A stretch of 64,000 nt of DNA from Verrucomicrobiales bacterium (GTDB taxonomy: Bacteria; Verrucomicrobiota; Verrucomicrobiia; Limisphaerales; J093): the NCBI GenBank assembly GCA_024233305.1, contig JACKPV010000037.1:58046-122045 (forward strand). Reading direction: 5' to 3'. The notes below the pieces were generated by a model. It saw nothing but the letters and a program-made list of their open reading frames with translations, made no database searches and was not told the origin of the DNA. Position 1 is the stretch's first letter; each line of letters starts with the position of its first letter. A program made the translations under genes and the position numbers. This document shows positions 35,501 through 43,107 of this stretch, in pieces.

Positions 35501-35752
35501 GCCCAGGCGATCGCCCTCGGCCAGGGCGAGGATTTCGGTGGGCGGTTCGAGCACCAGTTCACCCAGCGCCCCCTCCGGATGCACACCAACCACCTCCCAC
35601 ACGCCCTCCTTCGGCAGGCTCAAGCGCCCCTCGGTGATGGTGATCCCCAGCCGCGTGTCCGTGAAGATCCGGGTGCCCGAGACGGAAACATCCTGCGCCT
35701 GCGCCAGGGCGCCCGCCACCGCACCGAGGAAAAGCAGAAATCGAGTCTTCAT
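32579..35752 (-). CDS. Large exported protein of unknown function
   Basis: A 1057-residue protein with a signal peptide (MKTRFLLFLGAVAGALAQA). The start at 35752 was chosen for that signal; the open frame continues to 35980 but that part is the tRNA-Leu gene read as protein. The central region contains alternating helices and strands (HDRFLAYFPRPAALGQFLD, VAVFLPDLFLIDGTDITVIARVRNP, EDLIVISSHRAEL) reminiscent of DUF3352-type exported proteins, but I cannot assign it firmly. No transmembrane helix or repeats were seen beyond the signal. It may be periplasmic or outer-membrane associated. Confidence 0.75.
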   Translation of the reverse strand: MKTRFLLFLGAVAGALAQAQDVSVSGTRIFTDTRLGITITEGRLSLPKEGVWEVVGVHPEGALGELVLEPPTEILALAEGDRLGRINENRSIEEGRQHLSSLFWACRQYAENHAWVGPAGVDDLPDPQTRWLREQDALKDLVLLPNVPLREQFGEDPPSPDSRPLAFEVHPAIDDGKHWVLYNDGRTERESINPERVAAHGLVIVPQGLSREQKLARLGETAVYRIFGRRGKPAVDTVRLTLHERLSERELGVAWRLADAAPGGEAMVRDWAALRVQHWAALSDPGGGSILGQWLARATDIYNVEPPRSLVGGRRRPGNRTSIFNVLGGRAAIRETLQMQDLGAGNDQATGVAEAPIETLKGVGVKAHEYEQMLAGAEGGRLPLADLTPHDRFLAYFPRPAALGQFLDSGTDFLFNLSGGITGSSLRYGLLDRYLERLGMNEAFMRTLLDSEALAEVAVFLPDLFLIDGTDITVIARVRNPALLGGMLRLVGMGNLGDITARRVAGGGTAFWLQREDLIVISSHRAELERVVKLAEAGGAGSLGQSAEFRYMLTQLPVRETTRAFVYFSDPFIRRLTGPACKIGQYRRIQVRTQLEALSAGALLYVVDHAGDRPTVEQLLDLGYAPRIRSVDLAGIELDERSVARSARYGHAAGMTSLLETPVVTATAAEAAAYEDYRRNYEQFWRQFFDPIAVRLDQTAGDRMELETFILPLIDSTVYRGIREAVLSADAPVALDVPSLEPQPVAVFSINLREEAWDRWLRNLDQIFVRILGRRSAVLDQFGPAIHLAVADADPIIGTGSGDLLGVFGSDTRLNNEMIFLPVALSMLTRPCTLFVELKDPAAALAEMTRLPTGPVRRDQGFLGLASSLYRVAGEDEWIYTLSVEGFVTLRFGLRVQGRYLVVSNLPLTHRPTLRGVEPAPNNGMQLSLHPGAAQVLLPSLFAAAMERQRGAVMEGIGMLQPFMVSGAVSVEEAATLHASMFGFAPVHPAGGAYEWAGGVVRSPVFGQPGMERQPAFSDDAGGFGVLQRVRELAVSLQFEQEGLRVRSGWTFVPRGQ

Positions 35753-35872
35753 GCCGGACACAGTAAGCCGGCAGACCACGCGGGGATAATCGAAAATGGG
35801 ACGGTCCGCCATTGCCGGCGTCGATGGGGCCGGGCCTTGATTGGCCGCCCGGAAGCCGCCGGGGAAAGGGGG

Positions 35873-35959
35873 TGGTGCGCACGGCAGGACTTGAACCTGC
35901 ACCCCGGTAAAAGGACTAGAACCTGAATCTAGCGCGTCTGCCAATTCCGCCACGTGCGC
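35873..35959 (-). tRNA. tRNA-Leu (anticodon CAG), CCA encoded
   Basis: Reading the minus strand from 35959: acceptor arm GCGCACG pairs with CGTGCGC near the 3' end, followed by the discriminator A and an encoded CCA (35873-35875). D-loop region GGCGGAATTGGCAGACGCGC, anticodon stem-loop CTAGA-TTCAGGT-TCTAG giving anticodon CAG, a long variable arm, and T-arm GCAGGTTCAAGTCCTGC. 87 bases with CCA. It lies 120 bases upstream of the large exported protein gene on the same strand. Confidence 0.97.
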
Positions 35960-36500
35960 GACGCGTGTGCAAGACACCAAGCCGCGGCCCTGATGTCAAG
36001 TGGCATTTCGGAAATGCGCCACCGTCGCCGCCGGCCGCCCGGACGCCGGCCATCCGGACCGGTCGACGCCCCGCCTTGCCGACCACCTCGTCCGCCGCGC
36101 CGCCGCCAATCCCACCCGCCCCGGCTCTGCCGGGCACACCCGGCACGGACGGCCACCGGCTCAAGCAAAGCCCCAACGGGGCGAAATCCAACCGCCCAGG
36201 GCAAGCCTTGTCCGCCAGGACGGGCGCCGCCCTGGGGCAGGGCCACGAACGGCAACCAGCCCTGAAGGGGTGACACACGGAGATCAGCCCGCCGTAGGGT
36301 GTGTATCAAGCCGCGGCAGGTGGGCGTGCGCGGTGCGCTTGGGGCTTGACGGTATCTCTGTCGAGTGTCGGAATGCCTGCATCCTTGCGATAAGAGGCCC
36401 TACTTGCCGCGTGGGGTATGCGTCGCGCGGACGGAATCGGGACCGAGAATTCCCGGACGTTCGTCGGACCGCCCGTGAGAACCCGGCAGATCACAATACG
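35960..36500. repeat. Region upstream of RHS gene with short palindromic repeat block
   Basis: Between tRNA-Leu and the RHS start. At about 36164-36280 there is a cluster of small palindromes (GCCCCAACGGGGC, a CCCAGGGC...CCCTGGGGC pair, CCCTGAAGGGGTG) resembling dispersed repeats I associate with Planctomycetes/Verrucomicrobiota genomes. The remainder is GC-rich with no supported gene; the RHS promoter should lie within the last 200 bases but was not identified. Confidence 0.5.
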
Positions 36501-39500
36501 ATGGAACCAATCAGACCACTCCGCGCCACGTTGCTCGCGGCGATCCTTGCGACCTCGAACCTGTGCGGGGCCCAGATTCCGTTGGAGGTTGTCCGTCGCG
36601 ACGTGTTCGGCGCCCGGATCGTCGAGGCGCAGGCGGTGACTGATCCCGCGAAGGGCGCTCGCTTTCGCCTGCGGTTCACAGGGTTGCCGGGTGCGGACTA
36701 CGAGATCTTCGCCACCTCGGACCTGCATGACTGGGAGGCCTTGGGCAGGGCGACTGCGGCGGGGGACAATGCGGTGTTCGAGGAACCGCTCGCCGCGGAT
36801 GCGCCGCGCTTCTACCGGGTCGTGTTCAACGGAACCGACGACGACGTGCCGCCCACCTGGCCGGCGGACGCGCGTCTGACCGCGCCCGTGTTCGACAACG
36901 CGGGGCTGGACATCGACCTGCACTTCGCTGAGGACGATGAGGGGGTGGTGGCGTATGCGCTCTACCTCGACGGACAACATCGCGCGACGCTGGGCCCGGA
37001 CGAACTCGAAACCTTCGTCGGCGGGCTGATGGCGAACACCGTCTACGAGTTCGACGTCGTGGCCTGTGACCGGGGCGCGAACTGCGCGCAATTGCCGCGG
37101 ACGCTGACCGTTCGGACGCGGGCGCCGCAGGAGCCGTTTCTCAACCCGGCCCGGATCGGTTCGGTCTGCCTCAACAGCGGTGAGTTCGTGATCCAGCGCA
37201 CCGACCTCGCCATCCGGGGGCGCGAACTGGATTTCGTGTTCACGCGCACCTATCGGTCCGGGCTGGCGCCGGCCGGACCGCTCGGGCCCGGCTGGACGGC
37301 CAACTGCTTCGAGCGCCTTCGCGAGCGGCGGAACGGCGATGTGGTGTGGATTGAGGGCACGGGCCGAAGCGACACGTTCATCCGCCAACCGACCGACGAT
37401 TATCGCGCTCCGGCCGGGGTGTTCATGGATCTCCGGAAGGGAGCGGACGGCTTCCGGTTGATCGACGCGGCGGGGTTGGTGCGGCATTTCGATCCGACCG
37501 GCCGGCTGCGTTCGGTGACGACTCGCAACGGCAACCGGTTGTCCTTCGAGTATGACGCCGGCCAACTGGTGGCGGTGGTGGATGACCTTGGACGGACCAA
37601 CACGCTTGCCTACGACGCCGCGGGCCGGTTGGAGACCATCACCGATTTCTCCGGACGGACGGTGCGCTACGTCCATGATGACGCCGGCAACCTCGTCGCC
37701 GCGCGCTCGCCGGTGATCGCCGGAACGCCGAACGGGAACGACTTCCCCGAAGGCAAGACCGAGCGCTACGTCTACGACCGCGAGAATCCCGATCCGTACC
37801 TGGCCCACAATCTGGTAGGAATCGTCGCGCCGAACGAAGTTGCGAACGGGTCGTTGACTCCACGCGAAGTCATCGCCTACGGGCAGGCAGGCTTCGAGCA
37901 TGGCCGGGTGGTGAGCCACACAGCTGGCGGGGTCAATGCAACCGGGATCCCGGCCGGCGGCACGACCAGCTTCTTCGTGAGCACCACCAGGCCGCACCAC
38001 GACGGACTCATCGTCGCGGCGATCATGGTCACCGACGCCCGCGGCAACGAGGTGCACTACGAACTCGATTCCACCGGTCACCTGACAACGCAAACCGTCA
38101 CGCTCGCGCAGCAGGCGGATGCGGTGAGTTCCTTCGTTCACGACGACGAAGGCCGCCTCGTGCGCGTGGTCCGGCCGGAGGGAAATGCCGTGGCGCTGGA
38201 TTACGACGCCGAGCATCCGAGCCGGCGGTCGCAGGGCAATTTGTTGAGCGTGACCCGCACCCCAGGTCCGCGCGGCGCCGAGCAGCCGGAACGGGTGACG
38301 CGTTTCACTTACGAACCGGTTTACAACCAGCCACGTGCCCTCACGACACCGCTTGGAACCACTTGGGCCAACCGTTTTGACTTCGAGGAAAGCCGCGATT
38401 TTGCGGCCATCGGTGCTCGCGTGGGGTGGACCGCGGGGGAGGCGGAGGCACGTTTGACCGCCGTCGGCCTGTGCGCAGGCGAGCCGCCTGGCGACCTCAA
38501 CGGCGACGGCGAAACGGGGCAGGTTGCGGGCAACGTCATTCGCCGGGACGCGCCGGTGGTGAGGCTCGATTCGCAATCGAATCAGGCCCGGCTAACGGGA
38601 AGCACGACCCAGGAAGCCGTCGATTGGCTGCGCTACAATGCGTTCGGTCAACTGGTCGCCTGGCGCGATGCCGAACACAACCTTCACCGTCTCCACTACC
38701 ATCCCGAGGCGGATCCCAACGGCGATGGCGTCGCGGACAATCCCGCGGGCGACACTGGGACGGGCGGTTACCTGGCCTCGGTGACCGTCGATGACGCCCC
38801 GGACCCGGCGCGCAATTCGGGCGCCAATCCCCCGCCGGCTTCCATTGCCACCCGGTTTGTGCGGAACGCGCGGGGCGCGCTCACCGCCGTGATCAATCCG
38901 CGCGGGATCGAACACCGACGCTTGCTCAACGCCCTGGACCAGCCGGTGCGGACGCTGCGGGCGGCGTCGGTGGGCAACGGGAATCCCGAGCCCGAACCCG
39001 CGGACGGGAGCGCCGAATCCTACGTGACCGACTTCCATTACGATGCGAACAACAACCTCGTCCGGCGCGAGGTTGAGGATCGTGACAATACCTCGAACAC
39101 GGGGGGCGCCATCGGAACGACACTCGCCTACGACATCCTGGATCAACCGCTGGAGGTCACCGACGAAATCGATGCGGAGACCACGCGGATCCAGCGTTGC
39201 TTCTACGACGCGAACGGCGATTCGGTGCTGTCGCCGATGGACGCTCTCAACGCCGTGGCCCGGGAATACGAGGAGCGCGGGCTGCCGGTGGCGATCACTC
39301 TCGGCGCCACCAACCCGCCGCCCGAGGCGCTGGGCGTCGGTGATCTCACGTTCAACCCGCGCGGCGGGGAGCCGTCGCGGGCCACGTTCGCCTGGGATGG
39401 CAACGGCAACCGGATCGCATTCACCGATGCCGCGGACACCGATGGCTCCGCGGGCAACAACGGCCCTTCGGGAGGCGACCGGACCCTCTGCTTCTACGAC

Positions 39501-40274
39501 GGCTATGATCGGCTGGTCCGCCTGGTGGATCCGGCCGGCAACGTCACGCGACTGGGCTATGACGCCAACAGCAATGTGGTGTTGGCGCAGCGCTTCGGTC
39601 CGAACGGCGGCCCGACACCGGAAACCGATGATCCGAGCGACAACCTCCTCGAGGAGACCCGCTGGCATTACGACGCGCGAAACCGGGTCACGCAGATCGA
39701 CCGGAAGCTCTTCGCCAACGCACAGCCCGAGGCGGACATCCAGGAAGGGGCGGACGACCTCGGAAAGGGGAACCTGGTTCCGGACGACGGGGCGGTGAAT
39801 ACACGCTTTGAATACGACGCTCTCGGACGGCGCACGTTCCTCGTCCAGGACGACGGCGATGTCTATGAGACACGTTACGATGGCGCCGGCCGACCGGTCG
39901 TCGTGACCGATCCGCTCGGCAATTCCGTGGAGTACGCCCATGATGATTGCGGCAATGTCATCGAGACCCGGGCGACCGACGTGGCCACCGACGAAGGCAC
40001 TGGGACAGAAGTGGTCCTGACGACGTTTCTTTACGATGCCCTGGACCGCCTCATTGCCCGGGTGAACAACCTCGGTCACACGCGGCGCTTCCGCTACGAC
40101 TCGCGGGACAACCTGCTGGCCACCTCCGACGGCAACGGGCCGGTGACGGGGGCGACCATCAACCGGCGCGCCTTCCCGGACGCCGCCACCACCGTCAACG
40201 CCATCAACGACCACGGCAACGTCACCAGCCCTCAAAAAAGCCGGGGTATGTCGCCGGGAACACTGACCAGTTGA
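36501..40274 (+). CDS. RHS/YD-repeat protein, 5' part, disrupted by insertion element
   Basis: 1257 residues in the broken form. The ATG at 36501 gives a signal peptide (LLAAILATSNLCGA), so the protein is exported rather than delivered with a PAAR tip. An Fn3-like region (~120-210) precedes a DUF6531-like entry (VIQRTDLAIRGRELDFVFTRTYRS, ~235) and then many YD repeats (for example YDAAGRLETITDFSGRTVRYVHDDAGNLV). The true gene sequence ends at 40225 within GGCAACGTCAC; the last 16 codons are read from the insertion element. The gene continues at 43084. Intact, it would encode about 2130 residues. Confidence 0.88.
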   Translation: MEPIRPLRATLLAAILATSNLCGAQIPLEVVRRDVFGARIVEAQAVTDPAKGARFRLRFTGLPGADYEIFATSDLHDWEALGRATAAGDNAVFEEPLAADAPRFYRVVFNGTDDDVPPTWPADARLTAPVFDNAGLDIDLHFAEDDEGVVAYALYLDGQHRATLGPDELETFVGGLMANTVYEFDVVACDRGANCAQLPRTLTVRTRAPQEPFLNPARIGSVCLNSGEFVIQRTDLAIRGRELDFVFTRTYRSGLAPAGPLGPGWTANCFERLRERRNGDVVWIEGTGRSDTFIRQPTDDYRAPAGVFMDLRKGADGFRLIDAAGLVRHFDPTGRLRSVTTRNGNRLSFEYDAGQLVAVVDDLGRTNTLAYDAAGRLETITDFSGRTVRYVHDDAGNLVAARSPVIAGTPNGNDFPEGKTERYVYDRENPDPYLAHNLVGIVAPNEVANGSLTPREVIAYGQAGFEHGRVVSHTAGGVNATGIPAGGTTSFFVSTTRPHHDGLIVAAIMVTDARGNEVHYELDSTGHLTTQTVTLAQQADAVSSFVHDDEGRLVRVVRPEGNAVALDYDAEHPSRRSQGNLLSVTRTPGPRGAEQPERVTRFTYEPVYNQPRALTTPLGTTWANRFDFEESRDFAAIGARVGWTAGEAEARLTAVGLCAGEPPGDLNGDGETGQVAGNVIRRDAPVVRLDSQSNQARLTGSTTQEAVDWLRYNAFGQLVAWRDAEHNLHRLHYHPEADPNGDGVADNPAGDTGTGGYLASVTVDDAPDPARNSGANPPPASIATRFVRNARGALTAVINPRGIEHRRLLNALDQPVRTLRAASVGNGNPEPEPADGSAESYVTDFHYDANNNLVRREVEDRDNTSNTGGAIGTTLAYDILDQPLEVTDEIDAETTRIQRCFYDANGDSVLSPMDALNAVAREYEERGLPVAITLGATNPPPEALGVGDLTFNPRGGEPSRATFAWDGNGNRIAFTDAADTDGSAGNNGPSGGDRTLCFYDGYDRLVRLVDPAGNVTRLGYDANSNVVLAQRFGPNGGPTPETDDPSDNLLEETRWHYDARNRVTQIDRKLFANAQPEADIQEGADDLGKGNLVPDDGAVNTRFEYDALGRRTFLVQDDGDVYETRYDGAGRPVVVTDPLGNSVEYAHDDCGNVIETRATDVATDEGTGTEVVLTTFLYDALDRLIARVNNLGHTRRFRYDSRDNLLATSDGNGPVTGATINRRAFPDAATTVNAINDHGNVTSPQKSRGMSPGTLTS
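40221..40225. repeat. Target site duplication, left copy (GTCAC)
   Basis: GTCAC immediately before the left inverted repeat, matching 43084-43088 on the other side. Confidence 0.85.
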
Positions 40275-43083
40275 AATCCCCCAAATTGAGCGATTTCCCA
40301 GCGGCGCCGCTGGCGGCACCCCTGGTCCCCTGGAGGTCGGAGGGGGACTCGACCTGGCGGCTTCAGGCCTCCACGTTCATCTTCAATTCCATCTCGGAGC
40401 GTTGCCCCAGTCGGAACTTCAACTTCCTTCCCGGCAAACACGGATGCTCCAGTTCCAGAGCATTGGTCGCGTCCAGCGTTTGGATGACCGCTTTCCTGAG
40501 CCCTCCTCCGTAGTTGGTGCGTGGCATCAGGTGGATCAGTATTTCTTGAGCTCGCACCTCCAGCACTCCGGGGCACTGCGTCAACTTGCGGAAATAATCG
40601 TGGTCGTCGCGGTAGTTGTCATAGGCTTTCTTGAAGGGTTGCAGTGCTTGGTAGAAGAGATTGCGGACCGTGATCTTCAACCCATCCATCAGGCGCTTGC
40701 ACTGCCCCTCCATTTTCACCATGTCGGCCTGGATCATCGCTTCCAACCGCGATTCCTGTACTTGGGTCCCAGCGATTTCCACCTGAATGGCCGCCATTTC
40801 TTTGTGGGCTTGCTCGATGCGCTTTCGTCGTTCCACCCGCGTCGTCTGGTAGCGTAGATCGGCGGCCTTGAGCGCCGCTACCTGCCGACTGAGTGCTTTG
40901 TATTCGGGCGTGTCCGTCGAAGTCTCCCGGGCCAGCGTGGCGGCCAGTTCGGGCCCTTTGACGGCTCGGAGTTGATGGGCCTGGCAGGCTTGTTCCTCCG
41001 CCAAGAGGTCTCGCTTCAAGGGCTCGATCACTTGTTTGAGCTTCCGATCCAGGGCTTTGCGGGCCGTGCTCTTGATCTGGCGATCCTCCACTTGTCCTCG
41101 GAGCTTCTCATACTCGATGCTCCGATAGCTGGTGATCTGGTTAATGCCAAAGTGCTTGTCCAGATACTTGAAGTCATTCTCCTGCAGCCAGCGTTGAAAC
41201 ATCAACTGGATGATCTCGATCGCCGCCCGCTTGAGGTCATCGGTCAGGATGGCAACCTGAATCGTTCGCCCCTTGTCGTCGGTGGCTTGCACCACGATTT
41301 GCCGCAACCCTGGATGCTGCTCCCAAGGTCGATCAAGGTATTCGAAGTGATAGAGCCGAAGATCGGTCGATGAGTTCCGATAGCGCGTGATCGTGGTGTG
41401 GCCCATGACTTTGGCCCGATCCCACCCCTCAACCCTGAAGCCCTTTTGCCAAGTGATGAGATGGAAGGTCGGATCGCCCGTCACTTGCTCAAAAAACTCC
41501 AGTCCGTAAATGCCCCGATCCACCACGAAGGTGGGCACGGTGCCGACCGGCCATCCGAGCGCTTGACGGGCGCGCCCGATGACCCCGACGAAGCGCTCGC
41601 GCAAGTCGGCGAAGTTGTCCGTCGTCTCAAAATAGATCGGCGCCCCTTGCGCCGTGTGGATGAAATCGCTGTGCAGGACTTTGTCCGCGCCGCGGATCTT
41701 CGGACACCACCCTTTGAGCACGTTCTGCTCCCCGGTGTAGTGCTTGGTGTGAGGATCGAAGTAGAAGTCGCTCCCCACCGCCGGGCCCAACTGGGTCTGA
41801 TTGAAGCGCCAGAGCTGCTCGAGCAATCCCGGGTCGGAGGCCAGCGCCTTGAGTTGCTCCCGCTGCGGGGTGGGAAAGCGCACGACCTTGCCCAGGATCA
41901 GTTCCAAGTCTTCCCAGTTCAGATACTTGGTTTGCTCGATGTTCTGAGCGCCCAGCAACAGCGCCGCCATCCATTGAGCCAGGATCTTCTGGGGGGTTGG
42001 CGAGACCTGTGAAATGGCGGCCAGGGCGTTGGCAAACACCAAGACCCCAGCATGATCGCACCAGTAAAGGGACTCGGCAGGATCTTTGGGAAAAAAGGGA
42101 GAGGGCTGGGCATTGTTCCCGGACCGCGTCCCGGTCTCAACGGCCGGTTGGGCAGCCGAATCAGGCGCTTTATCCGGGGGGCTTGCTCCAAAGACTTCAC
42201 ACTCCTGTCCCTGGTTTCCCGCGGCGCCCCCGCCCATGGCCGGGCGGCAGGGCTCACCTTTAGCCTCCGGACTGCGGACACCGGAGGGTGGCTGCTCTGG
42301 GAGGGGCTCCGCCTGGGCGATCAAGGGTTCCTGGGGAGCCGGGCCGCCTTTGAGGGTTCGAACCAGCCCTTGCAAGCCGGAGCGTGAAATCTCCAGGTTG
42401 AAAACGCTCCGAATCTCCAGCAGCAACCGGCTGACCGCCCCGTAGCTTCGTTCCGCCACCAAGTCCGGCCAGCGCAAGCGGGCAAAGTTCTCCACCGCTG
42501 GAGTCAGCTTGCGGCAGGCGCTTCGACCTTCCAAGACCCGCACCAACTGGGCGGCATCGCCCTCCTGCAAGGCCCTTCCCCAACGCCGGATTGTTTTGGG
42601 ATCGACTGGGAAAGCGGCGCACAAAGCGCTCAGCTTGACCTTGGCGTTGTAGAGCCGAGCCAACAAGAGTTTGAAGGCCGGATCGGTCGGGTCGTTCCCG
42701 ACGATTTCGAGGAGTTCAAAACCGTAGAAGACCAGGAGTCGTTCGCCCGAATCATCCTCATAGACCGTGAAGACCGGGTTGCGCTTATCGGTCCCGAGGA
42801 GCAACTGAGCGCTCGGCGGCGTCTGGAGCGCCAACTCGGCCAGGGCAAGGGCGATCGGCTCCGCCGGGGATGAGGGGGGCGGCACCGGCTCGGTCGGCTC
42901 GGGGGCAGAAGCCGCAAGGAGGATTGTCGTTTCGGCCACGCGCCACAGTAGCGCCCGTCAACCGGGCGGGGAAGCCCCGGAAGACCCACCCCCCCGGGTA
43001 GCGCCCGTCATGAAACTGGCGAATCTGAGGGAATTCAACCGGTCAGTCTCTTCCTCAAAAGCAACCCATTATTTTGAGGTCTG
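40226..43083. mobile_element. Complete insertion sequence, 2858 bp, family not assigned
   Basis: Bounded by imperfect 62-base terminal inverted repeats that align without gaps. The outer block is CAGCCCTCAAAAAA (40226-40239) against CAGACCTCAAAATA (complement of 43070-43083), 12 of 14 matching. The inner block at positions 37-62 is ACTGACCAGTTGAA... against ACTGACCGGTTGAA..., 22 of 26 matching. Flanked by a 5-bp direct repeat GTCAC. It encodes one 858-residue transposase on the minus strand. A 13-base direct repeat GTAGCGCCCGTCA occurs at about 42949 and 42999, upstream of the transposase start. Insertion splits the RHS gene. Confidence 0.88.
40363..42939 (-). CDS. Transposase (DDE-type, large) of the RHS-splitting element
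   Basis: An 858-residue protein filling most of the element. The N-terminal ~200 residues include a helix-turn-helix-like stretch (KLSALCAAFPVDPKTIRRWGRAL). A Pro/Gly-rich linker follows, then a catalytic region with DFYFDPHTKHYTG (~386), HSDFIHTAQGAPIYFETTDNFADLRERF, FVVDRGIYGLEFFEQV (~470) and HLITWQKGFRVEG (~496); the two aspartates fit a DDE/RNase H-fold transposase. The C-terminal 250 residues are helical and coiled-coil-rich (LEAMIQADMVKMEGQCKRLM). It is unusually long for an IS transposase. I do not assign an IS family. Confidence 0.8.
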   Translation of the reverse strand: MAETTILLAASAPEPTEPVPPPSSPAEPIALALAELALQTPPSAQLLLGTDKRNPVFTVYEDDSGERLLVFYGFELLEIVGNDPTDPAFKLLLARLYNAKVKLSALCAAFPVDPKTIRRWGRALQEGDAAQLVRVLEGRSACRKLTPAVENFARLRWPDLVAERSYGAVSRLLLEIRSVFNLEISRSGLQGLVRTLKGGPAPQEPLIAQAEPLPEQPPSGVRSPEAKGEPCRPAMGGGAAGNQGQECEVFGASPPDKAPDSAAQPAVETGTRSGNNAQPSPFFPKDPAESLYWCDHAGVLVFANALAAISQVSPTPQKILAQWMAALLLGAQNIEQTKYLNWEDLELILGKVVRFPTPQREQLKALASDPGLLEQLWRFNQTQLGPAVGSDFYFDPHTKHYTGEQNVLKGWCPKIRGADKVLHSDFIHTAQGAPIYFETTDNFADLRERFVGVIGRARQALGWPVGTVPTFVVDRGIYGLEFFEQVTGDPTFHLITWQKGFRVEGWDRAKVMGHTTITRYRNSSTDLRLYHFEYLDRPWEQHPGLRQIVVQATDDKGRTIQVAILTDDLKRAAIEIIQLMFQRWLQENDFKYLDKHFGINQITSYRSIEYEKLRGQVEDRQIKSTARKALDRKLKQVIEPLKRDLLAEEQACQAHQLRAVKGPELAATLARETSTDTPEYKALSRQVAALKAADLRYQTTRVERRKRIEQAHKEMAAIQVEIAGTQVQESRLEAMIQADMVKMEGQCKRLMDGLKITVRNLFYQALQPFKKAYDNYRDDHDYFRKLTQCPGVLEVRAQEILIHLMPRTNYGGGLRKAVIQTLDATNALELEHPCLPGRKLKFRLGQRSEMELKMNVEA

Positions 43084-43088
43084 GTCAC
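43084..43088. repeat. Target site duplication, right copy (GTCAC)
   Basis: GTCAC immediately after the right inverted repeat; reading GTC ACA CGC it restores the RHS frame. Confidence 0.85.
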
Positions 43089-43107
43089 ACGCTTTGGCTA
43101 CGACGGT

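Noticed and set aside
36306..38576. 756-codon minus-strand frame
   Set aside because: Antisense shadow of the RHS gene, whose YD repeats are unmistakable on the plus strand.
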